NCBI GenBank assembly: GCA_028583685.1
Contig: JAMXIF010001194.1
Location: 24,796,616-24,860,615 of the forward strand
Length of the DNA: 64,000 nucleotides
Reading direction: 5' to 3'
Origin: Petaurus breviceps papuanus
Lineage: Eukaryota > Chordata > Mammalia > Diprotodontia > Petauridae
The translations under genes and the position numbers were made by a program. Under the pieces are notes generated by a model. It made no database searches, had not been told where the DNA came from, and was given only the letters and a program-made list of their open reading frames with translations. This document shows, piece after piece, positions 47,790-58,345 of the stretch. Numbering within the stretch: the first letter of the stretch is position 1; each line of letters starts with the position of its first letter.

Positions 47790-49520
47790 TTGCTACTATT
47801 TTCAAACATATTAAAGTCTTCCCAATCCTTAAAAAAACTTCACTTAGCCCTACCAGCACTTCAACTATCATCTATATTTCTCCCTTTCCCAGCTAAATTA
47901 GAAAAAGTTGTCTGTGCTCACCACTTTCATTTCCTCTCCTTTCAATGACTTCTCAGCCCTTTGTAATCTGGCTGTTAACCTCATCAATCAATTGAAATTC
48001 CTCTCTCTCCAGTTACCAATGACCTCTTAATTGCCAAATCTAATAATCTTTTTCCAGTCCTAATCCTTGTTGACCACCATTTCCTGAATATGCTTTCATC
48101 TTTGGGTTTTTGTGACACCACTCACCAGGTTTGCTTCCTACCTGTTTTACCTCTCCTTCCTAGTCTTCTCTATTGGCTCATTGACATTGTGCATCCCCAT
48201 CTCCACTCCTCTTCACTACAGCTGTTTCCTAAGATTCTGTCCTGGGCCCTCTTCTCTTCTTCGATATACTCTGTTAGTAACTTCATCCATACTGATGGGT
48301 TTAGCTGTCACCTCTATGCACATGATTCCCAGCCTACATACCCAGCCCAGGTCTCCTAGCTTCAGTCCCATATCACCAGTTGCCTATTGGAAATTTCAAA
48401 GTGAATATCCTAGAGACATCTTCAACTCAACAGAATTCATCTTTTCCCCAGACTCTCTCTCTTCCAAATACAAATCTGTATTTTGATCAAAGGCACCACC
48501 TTCAGTGTCTCAGCTTCATAATCTTGGCATTATTCTCTACCATTACATTACCTCACCCCATATATACAATCAGCTGCCTTATCTGTATTCTCTCGATATC
48601 TCTCACAAATGACTCCTCTCCACTCACACAGCTGCCACCTTAGTTCAGTTCTTCATCACCTCTTTTCTAGAGTATTGCCTCCTAATTGGTCTCCCTGCCT
48701 CAAGTCTCTAAACGACCCCCAACCATTTTACATACTGTTACCAGAGTAATTTCCTTAATCACAGACATTAAGGTCTGTAACTCCTCTAATCAACCAATTG
48801 CGGTGGCTTCCTTTTGCCTCTTGAATAAAATATAAAACTCTTCTGTTTAGCTTTTAAAGCCTTACATCAGAGGGATCAAATAAACAGCCCACCCACAAAA
48901 CTCCTGAATGTAGACAAACCAGATTAAATGCAATTGGGAAATGTTTAACAAAATAAGTAAGAATACTCTACAACATTGATAATGTTCATTTATGGTTTTT
49001 TGATGTCAATGTGTGGCCTGAAAGGATTCATTTCTATTTAAGTGTGACACCACTACTCTACATAACCAGGTTCTACACTACTTTTCCAGCCCCACTGGAC
49101 ATTATTCTGCTTGTACCATGTGATCCAGTCAAACTGACCTTTTCTCTATTCCTCATTGGTGACATTCCATCTGGCCTTTCTGAGACCTTGCAGGCCACCC
49201 TGTATGCATGGAATGTACTCTGTCTTTACCTCTGCTGCCTAATAAAGTGCTTCTTTTCCTTTAAGATGCAGCTCAGGCACCATCTCCTGCATGAAGCCTT
49301 TCCTGATCCAAAACTACTTTGTATGTAACTACTTTGTATGCATGTGTGTTAGCTTTGTATTTGTGCTGTATACATTTTTATATGTGTTTGTTGTCTCTCC
49401 CATTAGAAGATAAACTCCTGGAGAGCAGGGATTGTTTCATGCTTTGTCCTTATATCTCCAGGTCCTGACACAGTGCCTGGACCATAATTTTTGCTTAATA
49501 AGCATCTGTTGCTTGATCCA
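47790..49520 (+). mobile_element. LINE L2, long copy, interrupted by a hAT-like element
   Basis: Nearly 1.7 kb of L2 in order: 'gttaccaatgacctcttaat', 'tttctgtgacacc'-type block at 48110, 'ctcctcttcactacagctgt', 'gcccaggtctcctagcttca' and 'gagtattgcctcctaattgg'; then after the insert 'gcatggaatgtactctgtct', 'gatgcagctcaggcaccatc', and the tail 'ctccaggtcctgacacagtg'. Frames at 48112-48486 and 49011-49328 are ORF2 pieces. Dead copy. Confidence 0.85.
48868..49055 (-). mobile_element. hAT-like miniature element in L2
   Basis: Begins CAGAGGGATCAAAT and ends in the complement of TAGTGGTGTCACACTT: imperfect inverted termini of CAGAGGTGTCAAACT type. Flanked by CCTTACAT (48860-48867) and CTCTACAT (49056-49063), an 8-bp duplication with two differences. 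L2 continues on both sides. Confidence 0.65.
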
Positions 49521-50407
49521 TGGTTGTAGGATCCCTAAAAGGAGAGCATTAGCTTCGGGGGGGGGGGGAGTGTGGTACTATCTTGCTCATTTTTTCTTTT
49601 AAAGAAAAACAAAAGCAGAAAACATAGTCCTTTTATCTTCTCACCATCTGGGGTGGAAGGTGGGGCTCTTGATACTGTCTGTACCTGACCCTGAACTTAC
49701 AGTAGATGCTTAATAAATGCTTGCCAAGTCAATAAATACCTTCCTATGCTGGCAATCCTGGAAAGGCTTTTCACTGCCCCAATTGCTGTTTGCAGGGTCT
49801 GTTGCTGTTTTTTATTCTGTTCCTTTGCTCTTGTAGACAGACCCTCCTCTCATGCCCCAGTCCCACTCCCAGATTAGTCTCTCCTTGCTCTTTGTCACTA
49901 GGATGGATTTGTAACTGTCACTACTCAGCACAGAGGCTGACTGGGATACATTTCCAAGCTGGATTTTACAAGGTACTGATGGGACCACTTTGCACAGAAG
50001 CTGTGGGGTGGATAACTTTGTTGAGATCCATTTGGGAGTCATTTAAGTGCTATTTGGGGGAATTTGTGTCCACGGAAGCCCAGTAGGGCTGTTTTCAAAT
50101 GACTTCTCTTGCTACCCTTGGCTAGTCTGAGAATCCATTTTCTGTGTCCCAGCTTCCCCCTGCTACATGCTATTTTAACTGGGTCACCAAAGCAGTGACA
50201 GTAGTCAGGACTGGGATGCCCATTTCATTTGTTCCAGAAACAACAAAAGGAGGGTAAGACCAAGGAAAATTGAAAAGATGGGAAGGCATATTTCAGAGGA
50301 ATTAGCTGTATTTCCTAACGAAGATAATTCCAATGAGGGAAAAACAAACAAACAGAAAGACAAGTCTCTTCCTGTTGTCAGCACCCATGATCAGATAAAC
50401 CAGTGTT
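49521..50407. other. Unique flank, no gene seen
   Basis: A poly-G tract lies at about 49558-49568, and a short L2 tail at 49695-49735 ('gatgcttaataaatgcttgc'). The forward frame 49790-50086 is unsupported. Confidence 0.3.
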
Positions 50408-50422
50408 AAGATTAGGAAAGCT

Positions 50423-50580
50423 TGGGGCGGCCAGGTAGCACAGCAAGTAAGAGCACCAGCTCCAGTGTCGGGATGACCTGGGGATCAAATCCGGGCTCAG
50501 ACACTTAGCACCCACCAAGAAATAACTGGCCATGTAACCTTGAGCAAGTTACTTAACCCCAATTGCTTTAAAAAAAAATA
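50423..50580 (+). mobile_element. SINE, left-monomer type (solo), young-looking
   Basis: GGGGCGGCCAGGTAGCACAG, GGATCAAATCCGGGC, then CACTTAGCACCCACC joined to AAGAAATAACTGG (right-type state), core and A-tail. Perfect 15-bp target duplication AAGATTAGGAAAGCT (50408-50422 and 50581-50595). Confidence 0.92.
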
Positions 50581-50595
50581 AAGATTAGGAAAGCT

Positions 50596-51169
50596 AGTAG
50601 AAGTCAAAATAGTTCAGAATTCCTATTCCCTTACTTGAGTAACCTAAGAGAATACAAACAACATTCATTGGAGTTTATGTACTCTAGGATCTAAAGAGTG
50701 GCATCTCATTGTTCACCAGCTCTGTTCAGACAGAGCCTAGCCCATGCACCCAAGGACTGAACTAATCAATAATGATCTTCCTTCTCACTAGGGTTGCAGA
50801 CAATCCATTGAAATATATTGAAGACATACCTCAAAAGGTAGTATCTAAAGAATAGACACCTGTAGAATTGGCAATTGCACAGAATCATTGCAATTTAGAG
50901 CTGGTCTAAGCAGCTCTCCCAGATCAGGGGACCCAAGCTGAAAGTACCAACATGGACAAATGATTGACTCTGAGATATGACATAAACGCTAGGGCCAAAG
51001 GAACAACTCAGAGACCTGAAAGGCCTTTGGAGCCAAATGAATGAGACAGTCCATACCTCTCAGTATCTCCAGAGTCAGTTCAAAGGAATATCTGGGGAAG
51101 CCTGTGCTCTGACTTTCAGACCCCCTTAGGAAGATGATAAGACATAGGACACAAAAGCATATAAGGCTT
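50596..51169. other. Unique flank, no gene seen
   Basis: Nothing recognised. Confidence 0.3.
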
Positions 51170-51380
51170 CTATGTGAGCTGACTAAAATGAGATCGAAGA
51201 GAGGAATTATTCTGTGAATCAGAAAGGTCTGGTTTCAAATCAAATCCATACTAGTTATGTCACTTGGTCCTTTTGAGTCTCAGTTTCTTCATCTATAAAA
51301 TGGGGAAATTAATAGCACTTCACAGAGTAATTGTAAAGATCAAATGATGTGTATATATAAAGCACTTTCTAAACTTTTCT
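51170..51380 (+). mobile_element. MIR-type SINE
   Basis: 'agaaaggtctggtttcaaat', 'cagtttcttcatctataaaa', 'gatcaaatgatgtgtatata', 'aagcactttctaaac'. Confidence 0.75.
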
Positions 51381-51384
51381 ATGT

Positions 51385-51600
51385 AGCTGGGTAGTGGATA
51401 GAGGGCTAGACCTTGAGTCAGGAAGATCTGAGTCCAAATCCAGATGTAGACACTAGCTAGCTGTGTGACCCTGGGCAAATCATTTAACCTCAGTTTCCTT
51501 AACTCTAAAATGGGGATAATAATAGCATTTACCTCCCAGGGCTGTTGTGAGGATCAAATGAGATCATATTTGTCGATTGCTGAGCACAGTGTTTGGCAAA
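51385..51600 (+). mobile_element. Ther-1/MIR-type SINE
   Basis: 'gtagctgggtagtggataga', 'ctgtgtgaccctgggcaaat', 'gggataataatagcatttac', 'gagcacagtgtttggcaaat', with its last piece ('cttaataaatgttttc') displaced to 51775 by the following SINE. Confidence 0.8.
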
Positions 51601-51602
51601 TA

Positions 51603-51770
51603 GTTTATTGTTGTTTTCAGTCATGTCCAACTCTTTATGTAACCCTATTTGGGGGTTTTCTTGGCAAAGATATTAGAGTGATTGGCCATTTCCTTCTTCA
51701 GCTCATTTTACAAATGAGGAAACTGAGGCAAACAGGGTTAAGTGACTTGCCTGGGGTCATAAGACAAAAA
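51603..51770 (-). mobile_element. Mar1-type CORE-SINE, head truncated
   Basis: 'ttgttgttttcagtcatgtc', 'cttggcaaagatattagagt', 'gaggaaactgaggcaaacag', ending at 'gcctggggtcataag' without the tRNA-like head. Inserted near the end of the preceding Ther-1. Confidence 0.8.
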
Positions 51771-51784
51771 GACTCTTAATAAAT

Positions 51785-52489
51785 GTTTTCTTCCTTCCTT
51801 TCAATGTATCAGTAGTTACTATTATTATTATCATTCTTCTTCTCATATGTGATAGAGTTCAGATGGAAATGGTCCTGGGACAAATTGCTGTCATACTATT
51901 ATTCTTTTATATTCAGTGAGTTATTGCACAGGTTGACAAAAATGATTGCTCCTTAAAACTGAAATATTGGGATATAAGCTTATCCTCAACAGGATCACTG
52001 AAAGCATCTTTTGGACAATTCAGGTAACAGGGTGATGGGAAGATAAGTACTTCATCATATTCCTACATGGTTTTAATTTTTTCCATTTACTCTTTATATA
52101 TGTTGAGAACTTTTCACTTCATGATATTAGTATTTATTTTGGTGATATTTATTTTAAAATACTCTTCTTAATTTTTATGGGTTGTTATATCTTGGGAATT
52201 ATGGAAAACACTTTTCTCTGTGATGATGCTCCAGTCCAGGATAGTTTATTTATTTATTGTCTTTCCAAGTATATTTTGGGGGTTTCATTGACAGAATAGA
52301 AATTTGTTGTCTGTTAGTAAATAAGGGATACTGAGGTTCTGGTGTATACTTATGAACACTTGATCTTGTCTTTCTAGGTATTTAATAGGGGCTATGTTTT
52401 TTAACATCAGTAAAGATATATTGCACAGTTCCCACCATTTCATTGCAAAATCTTCATCAATGTCTGGACTCCTTAAGAAGAACTTTTAT
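51785..52489. other. AT-rich flank, no gene seen
   Basis: Nothing recognised. Confidence 0.3.
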
Positions 52490-53215
52490 GTAACTTCTGG
52501 CTATGGTCATTATTATTACCATTTGCTCCACAGCATAGCAATAGAGCTCTTCATAACTTGTCTCTGTCTTATGTTTCCAGTCTTTGTACACATTACTTAC
52601 CTCTGTACATGCTATGATATAGCCATGCTACTCATGCAGCCTCACACACAATGTTACATTTCCTGTCTCTGCCTTTGCAGTAGTTGCCTCCCATATCTAG
52701 AATTGTCTCCCTCATCACCTCTGCCACTTAGAATCCCTGCCTTCCATCAGGACTCAAAGCAAGTGCTGTCTTCTACAGGAGACATGTCCTGGGTCTCCCA
52801 CCCCTGCCACCTCCAGCTACTAAAGTAGGGTTTCTTAGCCTGGCGTCCACTGATAGATTATAAGGGGTCTATGAACTTACATGGGAAAAATTACATTTTG
52901 AACTCAATAAGATTGGTATCCTTTATGGTCTTATGCATTTAAAAACATTCTGAGGAGTCCATCAGTTTCATCAGACTGCCAAAAGGGTCCATGACAGAAA
53001 AGAGGCAAAGAACTCTTGTGCCAAACAAAGCCGTTCTCTCTAAGATAAGCTTCCACCTACTCTGTGTGTATCTTGGATGTACCTATTTATATATGTATTG
53101 TCTCACCAATTAGATTGGCAACTCTTTCAAAGTAGGAACTGTTTTTTATTTTTCTTTCTATTTTTGGCACTTAGCGCACTGCCTGGTATATAGTAAGTGC
53201 TTGATAAATGCTTGT
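52490..53215 (+). mobile_element. LINE L2, interrupted by a DNA element
   Basis: 'ccatatctagaattgtctcc', 'caggactcaaagcaagtgct', 'gtcttctacaggagacatgt', then after the insert 'gcgcactgcctggtatatag' and 'gtgcttgataaatgcttgta'. Confidence 0.75.
52826..53016. mobile_element. Short DNA-transposon-like repeat with inverted ends, in L2
   Basis: Starts 'agggtttcttagcctgg' and ends 'aggcaaagaactctt' (inverted, diverged). The interior 'catcagactgccaaaagggt' matches the complement of the element at 27011-27186. Confidence 0.5.
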
Positions 53216-53689
53216 ATATTCGTTTATTAAAGATAGAACCATCAAAAGCAGAAAAGGAGGAAGGACTGGAAAGATTCCTGAGGCATCAACATTTCAGATT
53301 CTACTCATTCAACAAAGAGGATACTGCCCTACCCAAAGTAGAGAACCTACTGAGAGGGTAGGATGCCCCAACAGGCTGAGAAGACAATGTCAGGACAAAC
53401 TAAAACACAATTGAAAGGTTAAGCTATCAAAACAGCAGGGATTTAGTCACAGGACCAGTCTGACAGAAGAAGGCAGGCTATGAGAGAGAGGTTATATCAG
53501 AAAGAACAGTGCCATTTTAAGGCAAGGAGATAAAAAGTCATTCAGAACTGCAAATTGCAATTGTGACTTCATGCCCAGACAGCTTTCCCATGAGCACAGT
53601 ATAGGGAAGACAGTGGGACGCCAACTCCATCTGTGGTCACATCCACATTTGGATGGTCCAAGAAGCAACATTTTTGCATTTTATTTATT

Positions 53690-53830
53690 AAATATTTGAT
53701 TTTTATTGATAGTTTTTGTTTTTACATCACTGTTATTTTTGAATATATCACTTCCCTCTCCCTTACCTTGTTAAGGAAAAAAAAGAAAAGAACATAAAAG
53801 GGGGAAAAGCAAGTCAGAAAAACCAACCAA
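53690..53830 (-). mobile_element. Possible LINE-1 3' UTR fragment
   Basis: 'ttttattgatagtttttgtt' followed by 'aaggaaaaaaaagaaaagaa' resembles reverse L1 tails. Weak. Confidence 0.35.
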
Positions 53831-53844
53831 TATATAAGGTTTGC

Positions 53845-53975
53845 AGAGCATTTTACATATATTATCCTATTTGATCCTCATATTTTATCCAATACTACAG
53901 GTATTATCACTCCCATTATACAGATAAAGAAACCAAAGGATAAAGAAGTTAAGTACTTGTCCAGAGTCACACAGT
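53845..53975 (-). mobile_element. MIR-type SINE
   Basis: 'aaggtttgcagagcatttta', 'catatattatcctatttgat', 'acttgtccagagtcacacag': reverse MIR. Confidence 0.7.
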
Positions 53976-54341
53976 CACTAAACACATATCAAACACCTAC
54001 AACGTGCCAGACATTGGGCTAAGTGTTGGGGGTACAAAGAAAGGCAAGGAGGCTCCTGCCCTTGAGGAGCTCACAATCTAATAGAGGAAACAACATGAAA
54101 TTAACCATGTACAAACAAGCCATAAATTCAATTCAATTTCAATTGAATAAACATGCATTAAGCACCTACTATATGCCAGGCATTATGCTAAGTACTGATA
54201 CAGATGAGAAAAAGAAAGACAGTTTCTGCCCTTAATAAGCTAATAAAAATAATAATAATCTAATGGGAAAATACAATATACAAAATAAAGCTAAAAGCCT
54301 AGGTGGAGGAGCAGGGAGCAAAGAACACCCAGCATGGAGTC

Positions 54342-54380
<39 letters not shown>
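54342..54380. repeat. (GAT)n microsatellite, 13 units
   Basis: Uninterrupted ATG/GAT triplets. The poly-Asp and poly-Ser frames through it are artefacts. Confidence 0.95.
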
Positions 54381-54592
54381 GTAGATTTGGAACCAAGCAA
54401 AGCAACTGGTGGCAAATAAAGAGATCCAGGATTTTGAGTCCTCTATAAAGGAAGGCTTTGGGAGGAGTTTTTTGCTCTGCCCTCCAATTATAGGGTAGGT
54501 GCAGCTGAGGAATCTTTGAAGGTATTATCAAAAGCTGAGTCTATCTGCAGGATAAATAAGAAATAATCAATAGAGGGAAAGCACCAGAATTC

Positions 54593-55471
54593 CTTTTCAC
54601 ACTTTTAAGTTCAATCTGACTCATCAACATCTTTTTCATAACTTTTCTAAGTCAACCAAGAAAAATGAATCAAGCCCTGATTTGCTAGGTTAGCTAATAT
54701 CTGAGGCAGAAATGTTCACTCAGGATATTTTTGGGTTGTTTTTTTTTTTGTTTAGTTTTAATTTTATTTTAGTTCCAAATTCTCTCCATCTCACCTTCAT
54801 CTCCCACATCCATTTAAAGGCAAGAAAAACAAAACTCATTACAAATATGTATGGTCAAGCAAAACTAATTCCCACATTATTCATGTCCCAAGGAAAGGAA
54901 AAGAAAGGAGAAAGGGCAGGGAAAAGGGGCTTCAGTCTGGACTTTGAGTCCATCATCTCTCTGTTTGGAAGTAGGTAGCATGCTTCATCACAAGTCCTTT
55001 AGAATTGTGATTGGTCTTTGTGCTGATCATAGTTTCTAAATCTTTCAAAGTTGTTATCTTTACACCATTATTGTCACTATATAAATTGTTTATCTGATTC
55101 TGCTCACCTCATGCTTTTGATAGTTTCCTAGGTTTTTCTGAAACTATCCCCATCATCATTTTGTGTAGCACAATAGTATTCTATCATGCTCCTAAACTTA
55201 ATGGTATATTTGTTCAGCCATTCCCCAACTGATGAGCACTCAGTTTCTAATCCTTTGCCATAAAAAAAGAACTGCTATAATTATTTTTGTACATGAGTCC
55301 TTTTCCTCTTTCTTTGATCTCTTTTGGGCATATAGTAGATCTAGTAGTAGTGTTGCTGGGTCAAAGGGTATCCATAATTTAATAACTTTGGGGGCATAAT
55401 TCCAAATTAACATAATTCCAACAAACACTTTCCAGAATTCCTGGACCATTTCACAATTCCACAAACAGTTG
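54593..55471 (-). mobile_element. LINE-1 3' end inserted in L2
   Basis: Target duplication AAAGCACCAGAATT (54579-54592) and AAAGCACTAGAATT (55472-55485). The L1 body is 54741-55471: T-run, 'gttccaaattctctccatct', 'tagcacaatagtattctatc', 'cattccccaactgatgagca', 'tagtgttgctgggtcaaagg', ending in ORF2 ('ccatttcacaattccacaaa'). The additional ~148 bases 54593-54740 lie between the L1 tail and the target duplication. Confidence 0.8.
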
Positions 55472-55736
55472 AAAGCACTAGAATTAAGGGGGATTGGGAA
55501 AGGATTCCTGTAGAAGGTGGAATTTTAGTTGGGACTTGAAGGAAACCAGGGAATCCAAAAGACAGAAGTAAGGTGGGAAAGTACTTCAGGGTATGGAGGA
55601 CAGCCAGTGAAAATGCCCAGAGTTGGGAAACAGAGTGTTTTGTTCAAGAAACAGCAAAGAAACAAATATCATTGCATGTAAGAGTATGTGGCAGAAGGTG
55701 GGCAGGGTATAAGGTGTAAGAAGACTAGAAAGGGGT

Positions 55737-55782
55737 GGGTGTGTGTATGTGTGTGTATGTGTGTGTATGTGTGTGTGAGTGT
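55737..55782. repeat. (GT)n microsatellite, imperfect
   Basis: GTGTGTATGTGTGTGTATGT pattern within L2. Confidence 0.9.
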
Positions 55783-56154
55783 GACAGTGTCAGAGAAAAG
55801 AAGGGGGTAGACTTAAGAGAAGTTAGCAAAGATGAAATCAACAAGCTTTGGCAACAGATTGGATATGGGGGTGAGAAAGAGTGGGAGATGGAGGATGAAG
55901 CCTCACTTGTAAGCCTGGGGGACTGGGAAGATAGGGGTGCCCCCTCCAGGAAGAGGGAAGTTTGGGAGTGTCAGAGGTGGGGGTTTGAATGCAGGTTTTT
56001 CCTGACCCCATATCTAGCCCTTTTCCCACGCTATCCTATTGCCTCTTAACAAACACTTATTAAGCACTTGCTGTGTATATTTAACTATGTAGAACTGACA
56101 GACTGAATGACAATTCCTGAATCTCTAGCTAGTTAGAGTGATAATAACTTCGTT

Positions 56155-56388
56155 ATTGTTCAGCTGTATCTGACTCCTTATGACCCCATGTGGGGTTTTC
56201 TTGGCAAAGACACTGGAGTGGTTTGCATTTCCTTCTCCAGTTCATTTTACAGATGAGGAAACTGAGGCAAATGGGGTTAAGTGACTTGCCTGAGGTCACA
56301 CAGCTAGTAAGTACAGTTTTGAACTCAGGAAGGTGAGTCTTATAACTCCAGACCCTTTGCTCTATCCACTCTGCCACCCAGATGCCCC
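56155..56388 (-). mobile_element. Mar1-type CORE-SINE, long form
   Basis: 'ttgttcagctgtatctgact', 'cttggcaaagacactggagt', 'gatgaggaaactgaggcaaa', 'gtcacacagctagtaagtac', ending 'CTGCCACCCAGATGCCCC'. Confidence 0.88.
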
Positions 56389-56391
56389 AGT

Positions 56392-56668
56392 AATAATAAT
56401 AGCTAGCATTTATATAGTGCCTTAAGGTTTGCAAAGTGCTTTACAAATATTATCTCATTGTATTCTCATAGCAACCCTGGGAGGTAGGTGTGATGATGAT
56501 GATGAGGAGGAGAAGGAAGAGGAGAAGGAGGAGAAGGAGGATGAAACCAAGGCAGAGGTTAAATGACTTGCCCTGGGTCACACAACTGGTAAGTATCCAA
56601 GTCTAGATTTGAACTCAGGTCTTTCCAACTCCAGTACTCTATCCAACACTGTACCACCTAACTGCCTA
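56392..56668 (-). mobile_element. MIR/Ther-type SINE with an internal purine microsatellite
   Basis: 'gcatttatatagtgccttaa', 'ggtttgcaaagtgctttaca' and 'agcaaccctgggaggtaggt', then GAT/GAG/GAA triplets (56491-56542), then 'gacttgccctgggtcacaca' and 'cactgtaccacctaactgcc'. Confidence 0.85.
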
Positions 56669-56699
56669 ATAAATATGTAGAAAAGAAACTAAAGTCAGT

Positions 56700-56805
56700 G
56701 TTGCATATAATTGTATTGTTATATATAATATAATCATACATAATTGTAATTATATTATATATAATATAATATGTATATATTGTTAAATATAATTGTATTG
56801 TTGTA
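56700..56805. repeat. AT-rich low-complexity block
   Basis: TATATAATATAAT-type repeats, with short inverted repeats ATTATATATAATATAAT. Confidence 0.8.
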
Positions 56806-56945
56806 GATAATGTGCTGGTCACAGAGTCACAACGACTTGGGCTGAGTTCCACCTCTAACACATACTGGCTTTGTGACCCTGGGCAAGTCACTGAACTTCT
56901 CAATGTTTCAGGTAATTCTCTAATACCATGAATTGCACAATACTT
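56806..56945 (+). mobile_element. MIR-type SINE
   Basis: 'gataatgtgctggtcacaga', 'ctttgtgaccctgggcaagt', 'cactgaacttctcaatgttt'. Confidence 0.65.
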
Positions 56946-58084
56946 GCAACTCTGCATTGGTAAAGAGGGTATTCTGACAAGGGATTTCCTATATCAATCA
57001 GGTCCAGACCAAAAAAAAGAAAAGAAGTAGAGAAATCTCAGTAGTAAGCAATGAACAAGGAACTTTGGTAAGGAGAAGGAAGACTTAGGAGGAACTTCTT
57101 TGATTCTTGGTTCCTGACAGGTCCTATAGAAAGGTTATCCAAACTTACCTTCTTTTCTTTTCACAGTAGTTCTTCCCTGAAAGCTACCAGTCCTCATTTT
57201 GCTAATCCCAACAGAGGATGGATTTTTATCTGCTTTTGCACAGATGCCCCCATTAACCCCTTACCTTGGAACTTGCTTCCTTTCTTTTTTCAATAAACAC
57301 TGCTTTCCTAATACCTGTGCTAGTAGCTACTGGTGTGCTTTCTTTGACAGATAGCTCCTTATGATCCTCTATGAATGCAAGCCTTCTTCCCTTCTCCCTT
57401 TCTATCCAGTTTACATCCTTATTCCTTCCTTCCCTTCAATTTCCTCTTATTCCTCTATTGAAGGATTTTTTTTTACTGAAAATCTGATCTGATCATACAA
57501 ACAAGAGCAAATGGATCAGTATTTTCCAAATTAAGGGAAAATTACAAGGCTGGACTCAAAACCAAGTGGGGAATCCATTCTAGTTGAGTTCCTTGATAAG
57601 GGGTGAAAAGACAGAAAAAAAAAACTCCCCCCAAAGCTTGGCCTGGCTGAACACTCATTTCTTCCAGGAGTCTATAGTTTCTGTTGGCTACAGGGATCTG
57701 GCTCCAGGTTGAACATCACTCACAAAGTGAGAGGCTACTTTTGCCATATGATTTAAATTCTTTCACTTATCCCCTGAAAGTACAAAATCAGGGGGTAATG
57801 CCAAGGCACTGTGGCAAGCTAAAGTGTCAAAGTGCAGGAGCAATTTACCTGCTGAGGTACCCAAGATCAGCCTCTAAGAGCCAGGAGCTGTGAAGCTGTG
57901 CTGCATATATCAGGCCCTGGCTTTGCAATCTCCTTCCTGGTTGGACCTGGCTATAGTTATTCTGACCTTTTAGCCATCATAACAAGCTAAGGTTTCCAGC
58001 CTATGGATTGTTTTGTCCCTGCTCTTTCCCCTTCACAGTCTTCCCTGAGAGGATCCCTTGAGAGCAATTCTTCAGGTCCAGGAG
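56946..58084. other. Unique flank, no gene seen
   Basis: 57090-57340, with 'tttcaataaacactgctttc' followed by 'cctgtgctagtagctactgg', has the look of a polyadenylation region of an old retroelement, but no boundaries were found. Confidence 0.25.
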
Positions 58085-58345
58085 GGCCAACTGCCAACCC
58101 CCCCCCCAACTGCTGCTCCAACCTGCCAACCTCCCCCCCACTGTCAGCCCAATCTCCCGCTCACCACTGCCAATTCCCAACTGCCATTCCCAGCTGCCAC
58201 GCTGCCAACTGCCAAACCCCCAACCTTCATTCCAAACTGCTAACCCCCAACTGTCCTTCCAAAATGCCCCTGCCAACTGCCAATACCCCAGTTGTCATTC
58301 CCAAGCACCAGCCTCCCCACTGTCATTCCCAACTGTTAGGGAAGC
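58085..58345 (+). repeat. Degenerate CTGCCA-based tandem repeat
   Basis: Irregular array built on AACTGCCAA / CTGCCAACTGCCA / CATTCCCAACTG words, C-rich and almost G-poor on the forward strand. The 209-codon forward frame (58003-58632) and its minus mirror owe their length to this array. Confidence 0.75.

Larger units (their letters stand above)
53980..56060 (-). mobile_element. LINE L2, reverse, split by L1 and microsatellites
   Basis: Reverse L2: 'cttgaggagctcacaatcta' (54061), a second tail 'cattaagcacctactatatg' (54155), 'gataaataagaaataatcaa' (54551), then beyond the L1 'ggacttgaaggaaaccaggg' (55535) and 'ggcaacagattggatatggg' (55849) to about 56000. Two overlapping L2 tails suggest two copies. 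Confidence 0.75.

Noticed and set aside
48090-49328. Several forward frames of 87-124 codons
   Set aside because: They are pieces of a decayed L2 ORF2, not host genes.
10540-50580. tRNA-like heads with A- and B-box motifs as tRNA genes
   Set aside because: Each is the head of a SINE with core, A-tail and often a target duplication; none folds as a complete tRNA by eye.
54263-54531. Poly-Asp / poly-Ser frames
   Set aside because: Translation of the (GAT)n microsatellite.
57090-57340. Possible LTR fossil around an AATAAA at 57290
   Set aside because: No terminal repeats, boundaries or target duplication could be seen.
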